64,000 bases of DNA from Phytophthora colocasiae (Eukaryota; Oomycota; Peronosporomycetes; Peronosporales; Peronosporaceae). Below, piece after piece: positions 42,965-57,017 of this stretch. Numbering within the stretch: position 1 is the stretch's first letter; each line of letters opens with the position of its first letter. The DNA is taken from NCBI GenBank assembly GCA_018806915.1, contig JAGKQI010000098.1:1-64000 (forward strand). Reading direction: 5' to 3'. A program made the translations under genes and the position numbers. Under the pieces are notes generated by a model that made no database searches, was not told the DNA's origin, and saw only the letters and a list, made by a program, of their open reading frames with translations.

Positions 42965-44544
42965 GTACCTTCACTAACCTTACAGCAACTTAACACAAAC
43001 AAACACCAACACAACACACACACACAAACACAACACAAACAAACACCAACACAACACACACAAACACAACACAAACAAACACCAACACAACACACACAAA
43101 CACAACACAAACAAACACCAACACAACACACACACAACACTAACACACTACAACAACACATTGCAACAACACACGAACATCACACCATATCATGCTCAAC
43201 ACACATGCGTACGACGACACTATGCTACATCCGACCGAGTTCTACAACAGCGACACCTTTCCACACCTCCAAGTCCACATGGCATCAACTTTTGTCAAGC
43301 TTAACCAAAAGAACTCTTCCGGTCCCCTGCGCGTTGACGTTGATATTGTAGCAATTCACCCCGTCATGCCGCCGCCAAGTCATTCATAGAACCACTCCAT
43401 ATAAAACCAGGATCTACTACAACTGTGTTGGTTTACTTTTTGTAACTCGATCAGCTTTTGCCAAACGGAAGAGGGCGACACAGCTGAGCAGCCTGTCCCA
43501 CTCACCCTCAACCGTGTCCCACTCACCCTCAACCGTAACCAATCGTCGCTTCATATGATGGATGCTATGCTAATACGTTATGTCCTTCCGTAGGCCCTGT
43601 TGCCTGGCTGTGCAGCTGATATGCTAGTAAGCAGTTGATATGCTAGTAAGCCATGAACGTAACCACCATTGTGAAACGCCGGAAATCTCGACCGATGCAC
43701 TCCTATTCTAACACTCGTCCAAGCCCACAACGCACTCGAGTATCCACCCGAAAGAACGATATATGCAATCAAATCAAGCGAACTTCACACGAGTAGGAAT
43801 ACCAGTATTGTGCCATGGCTGTGTTGAGTCTAGAGCCGAGGATCTGGCGCGTGTGTATCCACGACGCAGCGATAGCGTGATTGCAGTTCTACACGCTGGC
43901 GGTTGTTCTTTCCTGTCGCGCTGCGTGCCTGTACTGCAAGACTGCGTGACTGCGAAACTGCGAGATTGCAAGACTTCAATGAGCAGCCAATCCAAGCAGA
44001 AACCCCTACCGCCATACATGTTGCATACTACTTTGCAGGCTAGGCTAGAGAATCACCATCGACAAGCTAAACCTATATCTCATTCACTTCCGTCCCAACT
44101 GCCTTCCTACCCAAGAAACCATCTTTCCCATCAAGAGCAGAAGACAACACAAGCCGCAGCCAGCAGCACCGTCAGCACCGTCAGCACCGTCAGCTACAGG
44201 CTTCAAACTACAAACGAATACTCTCACTCCGCTCCGGATCAATAGCAAAGCGAGAAGCCAGATAGTTTTGGAGGTGCTCTGGCGAAACTACTAGCCACAC
44301 ACTTGACCAAGAACTCAGTAACGTGCTGCATAAGCACATAAGTACCTGACTCAACGCCAATGACTTGTAGACAACATTACGATCTCCAATAAGTAACATG
44401 AGAGCAGGGCGAGCAAAAGGATGGAGCACAATGCATAATGGTGTCCTTTTACGAGTGCTGCCACGCCAACGAGCGGGTGCATGAAGCGCGCCAACAACTC
44501 GCCAACAACTCGCCAACGCCAACACACGATCGCAAAGAAGCAAG

Positions 44545-44617
44545 CACCCCCCGTGGGGCTCGAACCCACGACCACTGGCTTAAAAGGCCAGCGCTCTACC
44601 GACTGAGCTAGACGGGT
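44545..44617 (-). tRNA. tRNA-Lys(UUU), copy 11
   Basis: Identical to copy 1. Confidence 0.93.
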
Positions 44618-46163
44618 GTACCTTCACTAACCTTACAGCAACTTAACACAAACAAACAGCAACACAACACAAACAAACACCAACACAACACACACAAACA
44701 CAACACAAACAAACACCAACACAACACAAACAAACACCAACACAACACACACACTACAACAACACACTACAACAACACATTGCAACAACACACGAACATC
44801 ACACCATATCATGCTCAACACACATGCGTACGACGACACTATGCTACATCCGACCGAGTTCTACAACAGCGACACCTTTCCACACCTCCAAGTCCACATG
44901 GCATCAACTTTTGTCAAGCTTAACCAAAAGAACTCTTCCGGTCCCCTGCGCGTTGACGTTGATATTGTAGCAATTCACCCCGTCATGCCGCCGCCAAGTC
45001 ATTCATAGAACCACTCCATATAAAACCAGGATCTACTACAACTGTGTTGGTTTACTTTTTGTAACTCGATCAGCTTTTGCCAAACGGAAGAGGGCGACAC
45101 AGCTGAGCAGCCTGTCCCACTCACCCTCAACCGTGTCCCACTCACCCTCAACCGTAACCAATCGTCGCTTCATATGATGGATGCTATGCTAATACGTTAT
45201 GTCCTTCCGTAGGCCCTGTTGCCTGGCTGTGCAGCTGATATGCTAGTAAGCAGTTGATATGCTAGTAAGCCATGAACGTAACCACCATTGTGAAACGCCG
45301 GAAATCTCGACCGATGCACTCCTATTCTAACACTCGTCCAAGCCCACAACGCACTCGAGTATCCACCCGAAAGAACGATATATGCAATCAAATCAAGCGA
45401 ACTTCACACGAGTAGGAATACCAGTATTGTGCCATGGCTGTGTTGAGTCTAGAGCCGAGGATCTGGCGCGTGTGTATCCACGACGCAGCGATAGCGTGAT
45501 TGCAGTTCTACACGCTGGCGGTTGTTCTTTCCTGTCGCGCTGCGTGCCTGTACTGCAAGACTGCGTGACTGCGAAACTGCGAGATTGCAAGACTTCAATG
45601 AGCAGCCAATCCAAGCAGAAACCCCTACCGCCATACATGTTGCATACTACTTTGCAGGCTAGGCTAGAGAATCACCATCGACAAGCTAAACCTATATCTC
45701 ATTCACTTCCGTCCCAACTGCCTTCCTACCCAAGAAACCATCTTTCCCATCAAGAGCAGAAGACAACACAAGCCGCAGCCAGCAGCACCGTCAGCACCGT
45801 CAGCACCGTCAGCTACAGGCTTCAAACTACAAACGAATACTCTCACTCCGCTCCGGATCAATAGCAAAGCGAGAAGCCAGATAGTTTTGGAGGTGCTCTG
45901 GCGAAACTACTAGCCACACACTTGACCAAGAACTCAGTAACGTGCTGCATAAGCACATAAGTACCTGACTCAACGCCAATGACTTGTAGACAACATTACG
46001 ATCTCCAATAAGTAACATGAGAGCAGGGCGAGCAAAAGGATGGAGCACAATGCATAATGGTGTCCTTTTACGAGTGCTGCCACGCCAACGAGCGGGTGCA
46101 TGAAGCGCGCCAACAACTCGCCAACAACTCGCCAACGCCAACACACGATCGCAAAGAAGCAAG

Positions 46164-46236
46164 CACCCCCCGTGGGGCTCGAACCCACGACCACTGGCTT
46201 AAAAGGCCAGCGCTCTACCGACTGAGCTAGACGGGT
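46164..46236 (-). tRNA. tRNA-Lys(UUU), copy 12
   Basis: Identical to copy 1. Confidence 0.93.
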
Positions 46237-47793
46237 GTACCTTCACTAACCTTACAGCAACTTAACACAAACAAACAGCAACACAACACAAACAAACACC
46301 AACACAACACAAACAAACACCAACACAACACAAACACAACACACACAAACACAACACAAACAAACACCAACACAACACACACACAACACTAACACACTAC
46401 AACAACACATTGCAACAACACACGAACATCACACCATATCATGCTCAACACACATGCGTACGACGACACTATGCTACATCCGACCGAGTTCTACAACAGC
46501 GACACCTTTCCACACCTCCAAGTCCACATGGCATCAACTTTTGTCAAGCTTAACCAAAAGAACTCTTCCGGTCCCCTGCGCGTTGACGTTGATATTGTAG
46601 CAATTCACCCCGTCATGCCGCCGCCAAGTCATTCATAGAACCACTCCATATAAAACCAGGATCTACTACAACTGTGTTGGTTTACTTTTTGTAACTCGAT
46701 CAGCTTTTGCCAAACGGAAGAGGGCGACACAGCTGAGCAGCCTGTCCCACTCACCCTCAACCGTGTCCCACTCACCCTCAACCGTAACCAATCGTCGCTT
46801 CATATGATGGATGCTATGCTAATACGTTATGTCCTTCCGTAGGCCCTGTTGCCTGGCTGTGCAGCTGATATGCTAGTAAGCAGTTGATATGCTAGTAAGC
46901 CATGAACGTAACCACCATTGTGAAACGCCGGAAATCTCGACCGATGCACTCCTATTCTAACACTCGTCCAAGCCCACAACGCACTCGAGTATCCACCCGA
47001 AAGAACGATATATGCAATCAAATCAAGCGAACTTCACACGAGTAGGAATACCAGTATTGTGCCATGGCTGTGTTGAGTCTAGAGCCGAGGATCTGGCGCG
47101 TGTGTATCCACGACGCAGCGATAGCGTGATTGCAGTTCTACACGCTGGCGGTTGTTCTTTCCTGTCGCGCTGCGTGCCTGTACTGCAAGACTGCGTGACT
47201 GCGAAACTGCGAGATTGCAAGACTTCAATGAGCAGCCAATCCAAGCAGAAACCCCTACCGCCATACATGTTGCATACTACTTTGCAGGCTAGGCTAGAGA
47301 ATCACCATCGACAAGCTAAACCTATATCTCATTCACTTCCGTCCCAACTGCCTTCCTACCCAAGAAACCATCTTTCCCATCAAGAGCAGAAGACAACACA
47401 AGCCGCAGCCAGCAGCACCGTCAGCACCGTCAGCACCGTCAGCTACAGGCTTCAAACTACAAACGAATACTCTCACTCCGCTCCGGATCAATAGCAAAGC
47501 GAGAAGCCAGATAGTTTTGGAGGTGCTCTGGCGAAACTACTAGCCACACACTTGACCAAGAACTCAGTAACGTGCTGCATAAGCACATAAGTACCTGACT
47601 CAACGCCAATGACTTGTAGACAACATTACGATCTCCAATAAGTAACATGAGAGCAGGGCGAGCAAAAGGATGGAGCACAATGCATAATGGTGTCCTTTTA
47701 CGAGTGCTGCCACGCCAACGAGCGGGTGCATGAAGCGCGCCAACAACTCGCCAACAACTCGCCAACGCCAACACACGATCGCAAAGAAGCAAG

Positions 47794-47866
47794 CACCCCC
47801 CGTGGGGCTCGAACCCACGACCACTGGCTTAAAAGGCCAGCGCTCTACCGACTGAGCTAGACGGGT
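47794..47866 (-). tRNA. tRNA-Lys(UUU), copy 13
   Basis: Identical to copy 1. Confidence 0.93.
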
Positions 47867-49412
47867 GTACCTTCACTAACCTTACAGCAACTTAACACAA
47901 ACAAACACCAACACAACACAAACAAACACCAACACAACACAAACAAACACCAACACAACACAAACACAACACAAACAAACACCAACACAACACACACACA
48001 ACACTAACACACTACAACAACACATTGCAACAACACACGAACATCACACCATATCATGCTCAACACACATGCGTACGACGACACTATGCTACATCCGACC
48101 GAGTTCTACAACAGCGACACCTTTCCACACCTCCAAGTCCACATGGCATCAACTTTTGTCAAGCTTAACCAAAAGAACTCTTCCGGTCCCCTGCGCGTTG
48201 ACGTTGATATTGTAGCAATTCACCCCGTCATGCCGCCGCCAAGTCATTCATAGAACCACTCCATATAAAACCAGGATCTACTACAACTGTGTTGGTTTAC
48301 TTTTTGTAACTCGATCAGCTTTTGCCAAACGGAAGAGGGCGACACAGCTGAGCAGCCTGTCCCACTCACCCTCAACCGTGTCCCACTCACCCTCAACCGT
48401 AACCAATCGTCGCTTCATATGATGGATGCTATGCTAATACGTTATGTCCTTCCGTAGGCCCTGTTGCCTGGCTGTGCAGCTGATATGCTAGTAAGCAGTT
48501 GATATGCTAGTAAGCCATGAACGTAACCACCATTGTGAAACGCCGGAAATCTCGACCGATGCACTCCTATTCTAACACTCGTCCAAGCCCACAACGCACT
48601 CGAGTATCCACCCGAAAGAACGATATATGCAATCAAATCAAGCGAACTTCACACGAGTAGGAATACCAGTATTGTGCCATGGCTGTGTTGAGTCTAGAGC
48701 CGAGGATCTGGCGCGTGTGTATCCACGACGCAGCGATAGCGTGATTGCAGTTCTACACGCTGGCGGTTGTTCTTTCCTGTCGCGCTGCGTGCCTGTACTG
48801 CAAGACTGCGTGACTGCGAAACTGCGAGATTGCAAGACTTCAATGAGCAGCCAATCCAAGCAGAAACCCCTACCGCCATACATGTTGCATACTACTTTGC
48901 AGGCTAGGCTAGAGAATCACCATCGACAAGCTAAACCTATATCTCATTCACTTCCGTCCCAACTGCCTTCCTACCCAAGAAACCATCTTTCCCATCAAGA
49001 GCAGAAGACAACACAAGCCGCAGCCAGCAGCACCGTCAGCACCGTCAGCACCGTCAGCTACAGGCTTCAAACTACAAACGAATACTCTCACTCCGCTCCG
49101 GATCAATAGCAAAGCGAGAAGCCAGATAGTTTTGGAGGTGCTCTGGCGAAACTACTAGCCACACACTTGACCAAGAACTCAGTAACGTGCTGCATAAGCA
49201 CATAAGTACCTGACTCAACGCCAATGACTTGTAGACAACATTACGATCTCCAATAAGTAACATGAGAGCAGGGCGAGCAAAAGGATGGAGCACAATGAAT
49301 GCATAATAGTGTCCTTTTACGAGTGCTGCCACGCCAACGAGCGGGTGCATGAAGCGCGCCAACAACTCGCCAACAACTCGCCAACGCCAACACACGATCG
49401 CAAAGAAGCAAG

Positions 49413-49485
49413 CACCCCCCGTGGGGCTCGAACCCACGACCACTGGCTTAAAAGGCCAGCGCTCTACCGACTGAGCTAGACGGGT
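49413..49485 (-). tRNA. tRNA-Lys(UUU), copy 14
   Basis: Identical to copy 1; its 3' flank carries the variant CAATGAATGCATAATAG shared with copies 15 and 18. Confidence 0.93.
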
Positions 49486-51036
49486 GTACCTTCACTAACC
49501 TTACAGCAACTTAACACAAACAAACAGCAACACAACACAAACAAACACCAACACAACACACACAAACACAACACAAACAAACACCAACACAACACAAACA
49601 AACACCAACACAACACACACACAACACTAACACACTACAACAACACATTGCAACAACACACGAACATCACACCATATCATGCTCAACACACATGCGTACG
49701 ACGACACTATGCTACATCCGACCGAGTTCTACAACAGCGACACCTTTCCACACCTCCAAGTCCACATGGCATCAACTTTTGTCAAGCTTAACCAAAAGAA
49801 CTCTTCCGGTCCCCTGCGCGTTGACGTTGATATTGTAGCAATTCACCCCGTCATGCCGCCGCCAAGTCATTCATAGAACCACTCCATATAAAACCAGGAT
49901 CTACTACAACTGTGTTGGTTTACTTTTTGTAACTCGATCAGCTTTTGCCAAACGGAAGAGGGCGACACCGCTGAGCGGCCTGTCCCACTCACCCCTCAAC
50001 CGTGTCCCACTCACCCTCAACCGTAACCAATCGTCGCTTCATATGATGGATGCTATGCTAATACGTTATGTCCTTCCGTAGGCCCTGTTGCCTGGCTGTG
50101 CAGCTGATATGCTAGTAAGCAGTTGATATGCTAGTAAGCCATGAACGTAACCACCATTGTGAAACGCCGGAAATCTCGACCGATGCACTCCTATTCTAAC
50201 ACTCGTCCAAGCCCACAACGCACTCGAGTATCCACCCGAAAGAACGATATATGCAATCAAATCAAGCGAACTTCACACGAGTAGGAATACCAGTATTGTG
50301 CCATGGCTGTGTTGAGTCTAGAGCCGAGGATCTGGCGCGTGTGTATCCACGACGCAGCGATAGCGTGATTGCAGTTCTACACGCTGGCGGTTGTTCTTTC
50401 CTGTCGCGCTGCGTGCCTGTACTGCAAGACTGCGTGACTGCGAAACTGCGAGATTGCAAGACTTCAATGAGCAGCCAATCCAAGCAGAAACCCCTACCGC
50501 CATACATGTTGCATACTACTTTGCAGGCTAGGCTAGAGAATCACCATCGACAAGCTAAACCTATATCTCATTCACTTCCGTCCCAACTGCCTTCCTACCC
50601 AAGAAACCATCTTTCCCATCAAGAGCAGAAGACAACACAAGCCGCAGCCAGCAGCACCGTCAGCACCGTCAGCACCGTCAGCTACAGGCTTCAAACTACA
50701 AACGAATACTCTCACTCCGCTCCGGATCAATAGCAAAGCGAGAAGCCAGATAGTTTTGGAGGTGCTCTGGCGAAACTACTAGCCACACACTTGACCAAGA
50801 ACTCAGTAACGTGCTGCATAAGCACATAAGTACCTGACTCAACGCCAATGACTTGTAGACAACATTACGATCTCCAATAAGTAACATGAGAGCAGGGCGA
50901 GCAAAAGGATGGAGCACAATGAATGCATAATAGTGTCCTTTTACGAGTGCTGCCACGCCAACGAGCGGGTGCATGAAGCGCGCCAACAACTCGCCAACAA
51001 CTCGCCAACGCCAACACACGATCGCAAAGAAGCAAG

Positions 51037-51109
51037 CACCCCCCGTGGGGCTCGAACCCACGACCACTGGCTTAAAAGGCCAGCGCTCTACCGACTGAGC
51101 TAGACGGGT
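51037..51109 (-). tRNA. tRNA-Lys(UUU), copy 15
   Basis: Identical to copy 1; same flank variant as copy 14. Confidence 0.93.
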
Positions 51110-52660
51110 GTACCTTCACTAACCTTACAGCAACTTAACACAAACAAACAGCAACACAACACAAACAAACACCAACACAACACAAACAAACACCAACACA
51201 ACACAAACAAACACCAACACAACACAAACAAACACCAACACAACACACACAACACTAACACACTACAACAACACATTGCAACAACACACGAACATCACAC
51301 CATATCATGCTCAACACACATGCGTACGACGACACTATGCTACATCCGACCGAGTTCTACAACAGCGACACCTTTCCACACCTCCAAGTCCACATGGCAT
51401 CAACTTTTGTCAAGCTTAACCAAAAGAACTCTTCCGGTCCCCTGCGCGTTGACGTTGATATTGTAGCAATTCACCCCGTCATGCCGCCGCCAAGTCATTC
51501 ATAGAACCACTCCATATAAAACCAGGATCTACTACAACTGTGTTGGTTTACTTTTTGTAACTCGATCAGCTTTTGCCAAACGGAAGAGGGCGACACAGCT
51601 GAGCAGCCTGTCCCACTCACCCTCAACCGTGTCCCACTCACCCTCAACCGTAACCAATCGTCGCTTCATATGATGGATGCTATGCTAATACGTTATGTCC
51701 TTCCGTAGGCCCTGTTGCCTGGCTGTGCAGCTGATATGCTAGTAAGCAGTTGATATGCTAGTAAGCCATGAACGTAACCACCATTGTGAAACGCCGGAAA
51801 TCTCGACCGATGCACTCCTATTCTAACACTCGTCCAAGCCCACAACGCACTCGAGTATCCACCCGAAAGAACGATATATGCAATCAAATCAAGCGAACTT
51901 CACACGAGTAGGAATACCAGTATTGTGCCATGGCTGTGTTGAGTCTAGAGCCGAGGATCTGGCGCGTGTGTATCCACGACGCAGCGATAGCGTGATTGCA
52001 GTTCTACACGCTGGCGGTTGTTCTTTCCTCGTCGCGCTGCGTGCCTGTACTGCAAGACTGCGTGACTGCGAAACTGCGAGATTGCAAGACTTCAATGAGC
52101 AGCCAATCCAAGCAGAAACCCCTACCGCCATACATGTTGCATACTACTTTGCAGGCTAGGCTAGAGAATCACCATCGACAAGCTAAACCTATATCTCATT
52201 CACTTCCGTCCCAACTGCCTTCCTACCCAAGAAACCATCTTTCCCATCAAGAGCAGAAGACAACACAAGCCGCAGCCAGCAGCACCGTCAGCACCGTCAG
52301 CACCGTCAGCTACAGGCTTCAAACTACAAACGAATACTCTCACTCCGCTCCGGATCAATAGCAAAGCGAGAAGCCAGATAGTTTTGGAGGTGCTCTGGCG
52401 AAACTACTAGCCACACACTTGACCAAGAACTCAGTAACGTGCTGCATAAGCACATAAGTACCTGACTCAACGCCAATGACTTGTAGACAACATTACGATC
52501 TCCAATAAGTAACATGAGAGCAGGGCGAGCAAAAGGATGGAGCACAATGCATAATGGTGTCCTTTTACGAGTGCTGCCACGCCAACGAGCGGGTGCATGA
52601 AGCGCGCCAACAACTCGCCAACAACTCGCCAACGCCAACACACGATCGCAAAGAAGCAAG

Positions 52661-52733
52661 CACCCCCCGTGGGGCTCGAACCCACGACCACTGGCTTAAA
52701 AGGCCAGCGCTCTACCGACTGAGCTAGACGGGT
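52661..52733 (-). tRNA. tRNA-Lys(UUU), copy 16
   Basis: Identical to copy 1. Confidence 0.93.
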
Positions 52734-54321
52734 GTACCTTCACTAACCTTACAGCAACTTAACACAAACAAACAGCAACACAACACAAACAAACACCAAC
52801 ACAACACAAACAAACACCAACACAACACAAACACAACACACACAAACACCAACACAACACACACAAACACAACACAAACAAACACCAACACAACACACAC
52901 AACACTAACACACTACAACAACACATTGCAACAACACACGAACATCACACCATATCATGCTCAACACACATGCGTACGACGACACTATGCTACATCCGAC
53001 CGAGTTCTACAACAGCGACACCTTTCCACACCTCCAAGTCCACATGGCATCAACTTTTGTCAAGCTTAACCAAAAGAACTCTTCCGGTCCCCTGCGCGTT
53101 GACGTTGATATTGTAGCAATTCACCCCGTCATGCCGCCGCCAAGTCATTCATAGAACCACTCCATATAAAACCAGGATCTACTACAACTGTGTTGGTTTA
53201 CTTTTTGTAACTCGATCAGCTTTTGCCAAACGGAAGAGGGCGACACAGCTGAGCAGCCTGTCCCACTCACCCTCAACCGTGTCCCACTCACCCTCAACCG
53301 TAACCAATCGTCGCTTCATATGATGGATGCTATGCTAATACGTTATGTCCTTCCGTAGGCCCTGTTGCCTGGCTGTGCAGCTGATATGCTAGTAAGCAGT
53401 TGATATGCTAGTAAGCCATGAACGTAACCACCATTGTGAAACGCCGGAAATCTCGACCGATGCACTCCTATTCTAACACTCGTCCAAGCCCACAACGCAC
53501 TCGAGTATCCACCCGAAAGAACGATATATGCAATCAAATCAAGCGAACTTCACACGAGTAGGAATACCAGTATTGTGCCATGGCTGTGTTGAGTCTAGAG
53601 CCGAGGATCTGGCGCGTGTGTATCCACGACGCAGCGATAGCGTGATTGCAGTTCTACACGCTGGCGGTTGTTCTTTCCTGTCGCGCTGCGTGCCTGTACT
53701 GCAAGACTGCGTGACTGCGAAACTGCGAGATTGCAAGACTTCAATGAGCAGCCAATCCAAGCAGAAACCCCTACCGCCATACATGTTGCATACTACTTTG
53801 CAGGCTAGGCTAGAGAATCACCATCGACAAGCTAAACCTATATCTCATTCACTTCCGTCCCAACTGCCTTCCTACCCAAGAAACCATCTTTCCCATCAAG
53901 AGCAGAAGACAACACAAGCCGCAGCCAGCAGCACCGTCAGCACCGTCAGCACCGTCAGCACCGTCAGCTACAGGCTTCAAACTACAAAAAAAGGATACTC
54001 TCACTCCGCTCCGGATCAATAGCAAAGCGAGAAGCCAGATAGTTTTGGAGGTGCTCTGGCGAAACTACTAGCCTCAAACTTGACCAAGAACTCAGTAACG
54101 TGCTGCATAAGCACATAAGTACCTGACTCAACGCCAATGACTTGTAGACAACATTACGATCTCCAATAAGTAACATGAGAGCAGGGCGAGCAAAAGGATG
54201 GAGCACAATGCATAATGGTGTCCTTTTACGAGTGCTGCCACGCCAACGAGCGGGTGCATGAAGCGCGCCAACAACTCGCCAACAACTCGCCAACGCCAAC
54301 ACACGATCGCAAAGAAGCAAG

Positions 54322-54394
54322 CACCCCCCGTGGGGCTCGAACCCACGACCACTGGCTTAAAAGGCCAGCGCTCTACCGACTGAGCTAGACGGGT
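54322..54394 (-). tRNA. tRNA-Lys(UUU), copy 17
   Basis: Identical to copy 1; last copy before the Harbinger-bearing units. Confidence 0.93.
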
Positions 54395-55868
54395 GTACCT
54401 TCACTAACCTTACAGCAACTTAACACAAACAAACAGCAACACAACACAAACAAACACCAACACAACACAAACACAACACAAACAAACACCAACACAACAC
54501 ACACACAACACTAACACACTACAACAACACATTGCAACAATACACGAACATCACACAACACTAACACACTACAACAACACATTGCAACAACACACGAACA
54601 TCACACCATATCATGCTCAACACACATGCGTACGACGACACTATGCTACATCCGACCGAGTTCTACAACAGCGACACCTTTCCACACCTCCAAGTCCACA
54701 TGGCATCAACTTTTGTCAAGCTTAACCAAAAGAACTCTTCCGGTCCCCTGCGCGTTGACGTTGATATTGTAGCAATTCACCCCGTCATGCCGCCGCCAAG
54801 TCATTCATAGAACCACTCCATATAAAACCAGGATCTACTACAACTGTGTTGGTTTACTTTTTGTAACTCGATCAGCTTTTGCCAAACGGAAGAGGGCGAC
54901 ACAGCTGAGCAGCCTGTCCCACTCACCCTCAACCGTGTCCCACTCACCCTCAACCGTAACCAATCGTCGCTTCATATGATGGATGCTATGCTAATACGTT
55001 ATGTCCTTCCGTAGGCCCTGTTGCCTGGCTGTGCAGCTGATATGCTAGTAAGCAGTTGATATGCTAGTAAGCCATGAACGTAACCACCATTGTGAAACGC
55101 CGGAAATCTCGACCGATGCACTCCTATTCTAACACTCGTCCAAGCCCACAACGCACTCAGTATCCACCCGAAAGAACGATATATGCAATCAAATCAAGCG
55201 AACTTCACACGAGTAGGAATACCAGTATTGTGCCATGGCTGTGTTGAGTCTAGAGCCGAGGATCTGGCGCGTGTGTATCCACGACGCAGCGATAGCGTGA
55301 TTGCAGTTCTACACGCTGGCGGTTGTTCTTTCCTGTCGCGCTGCGTGCCTGTACTGCAAGACTGCGTGACTGCGAAACTGCGAGATTGCAAGACTTCAAT
55401 GAGCAGCCAATCCAAGCAGAAACCCCTACCGCCATACATGTTGCATACTACTTTGCAGGCTAGGCTAGAGAATCACCATCGACAAGCTAAACCTATATCT
55501 CATTCACTTCCGTCCCAACTGCCTTCCTACCCAAGAAACCATCTTTCCCATCAAGAGCAGAAGACAACACAAGCCGCAGCCAGCAGCACCGTCAGCACCG
55601 TCAGCACCGTCAGCTACAGGCTCCAAACTACAAACGAATACTCACTTCTCGCTCCGGATCAATAGCAAAGCGAGAAGCCAGATAGTTTTGGAGGTGCTCT
55701 GGCGAAACTACTAGCCACACACTTGACCAAGAACTCAGTAACGTGCTGCATAAGCACATAAGTACCTGACTCAACGCCAATGACTTGTAGACAACATTAG
55801 TGGTAGTCAAAGTTGGATACAAGAGCTCTTTCCAAGAGCTGAAAAGGCACCCCATGTCCTCTCATTGG

Positions 55869-56691
55869 TCAAAAATCTCTTGCAATCCAAGAGATCTCAC
55901 CCGAGCTTTTTTCTTCCAAGAGATCTCTTGGATTGCAAGAGACAATTAGTGCGTTGATAGCGTAGGAACTCTTTTGCGAGAAGAAATCTTCACCATGGTC
56001 CTCAGGCTGCTGGGATAAAGGAAACAAAGTGCCGTCAATGAGGCCGATACAATTCGGCAGCTCAGACACCTGCTTAATCCTCTCTGCGATCTCACGACGC
56101 TCTCGCAATCCAGGCCAACAGATTACATCCGATTTTAATCGCATCAATGCCCCCACGACACGTTTAGCTAGCAACGCCTCTGGAGTGTGCCCTCCGACAG
56201 AGAGAAAGTCAGCAGAGCGACCTTGACCGTCCAGCGATCCGAGTATCTTAAGAAGAGCCATCACATGGACCTCAACGCTTGCTTTTTGTAGCTTACCATC
56301 CACACTCTGGAGCTCCGGAGAATTAGCAACCGCCCGGCACACAGCATGAAAATAAAGCCTGGGCATGCGGAAGTGGAGCCTAAAATCGTCGTCGGGCATC
56401 CGACTAAGATAGTAGTGTATTCGCGAAAGGTGGGCGCTCTACGCGCCGTCAGCGCGTGACGTAGCGTCGAGAATCCAGCACCAGATACAGCGACGAGTAG
56501 CTTATGTCTATGTCTTCGTCACTTGACTCGTCATCACTCGACGCCTCGCTGTCCGCACTGAGACGGAGGTGATTCCCCCATGCGAGGAGCAGTCCTGACA
56601 AGAGCACCTTCTTCCTGCTTAGCGTGGGCACCTTTGGATCTTGATGAACAGTCGTGAGTCCAAGGCTCCAAGAACTTGCAAAGGTAGTCAA
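55869..56691 (-). pseudogene. Truncated Harbinger transposase, copy 1
   Basis: DDE nuclease fragment of the HARBI1/DDE_4 type. Frame 56,691-56,449 gives an acidic N-terminus (SSDDESSDEDIDI ... LVLDSRRYVTR). After a frame break near 56,450, frame 56,399-55,869 gives FRLHFRMPRLYFHAV, a helix-turn-helix region, the first catalytic Asp in CIGLIDGTLFPL and SSYAINALIV. It then runs into a hairpin and stops. The regions with the second Asp and the Glu are missing, so it cannot be active. Confidence 0.85.
55876..55942. repeat. 23-bp perfect inverted repeat inside Harbinger copy 1
   Basis: Arms 55,876-55,898 and 55,920-55,942, TCTCTTGCAATCCAAGAGAT... and its complement, with a 21-nt loop. It sits where the transposase C-terminal half should continue. 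The same structure occurs at 58,463, 61,069 and 63,676 (imperfect in the last). Confidence 0.85.
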
Positions 56692-56944
56692 AGTACGTGA
56701 GCGTTGATTGGCAGATAGTCTGTGAGCTCAACTCTTGGAAAGAGCTCTTGTATCCAACTTTGACTACCACTATTACGATCTCCAATAAGTAACATGAGAG
56801 CAGGGCGAGCAAAAGGATGGAGCACAATGAATGCATAATAGTGTCCTTTTACGAGTGCTGCCACGCCAACGAGCGGGTGCATGAAGCGCGCCAACAACTC
56901 GCCAACAACTCGCCAACGCCAGCACACGATCGCAAAGAAGCAAG

Positions 56945-57017
56945 CACCCCCCGTGGGGCTCGAACCCACGACCACTGGCTTAAAAGGCCAGCGCTCTACC
57001 GACTGAGCTAGACGGGT
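56945..57017 (-). tRNA. tRNA-Lys(UUU), copy 18
   Basis: Identical to copy 1; lies 174 bp from the right end of Harbinger copy 1. Confidence 0.93.

Larger units (their letters stand above)
55799..56771 (-). mobile_element. PIF/Harbinger-type DNA transposon, copy 1 (973 bp)
   Basis: Perfect 40-bp terminal inverted repeats starting AGTGGTAGTCAAAGTTGG. It interrupts the unit sequence GACAACATTACGATC; ATT (or TTA, depending on how the end base is assigned) is duplicated, a 3-bp duplication as expected for this superfamily. It encodes part of a transposase and lacks the Myb-like second gene, so it is a non-autonomous internal-deletion derivative. Confidence 0.88.
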
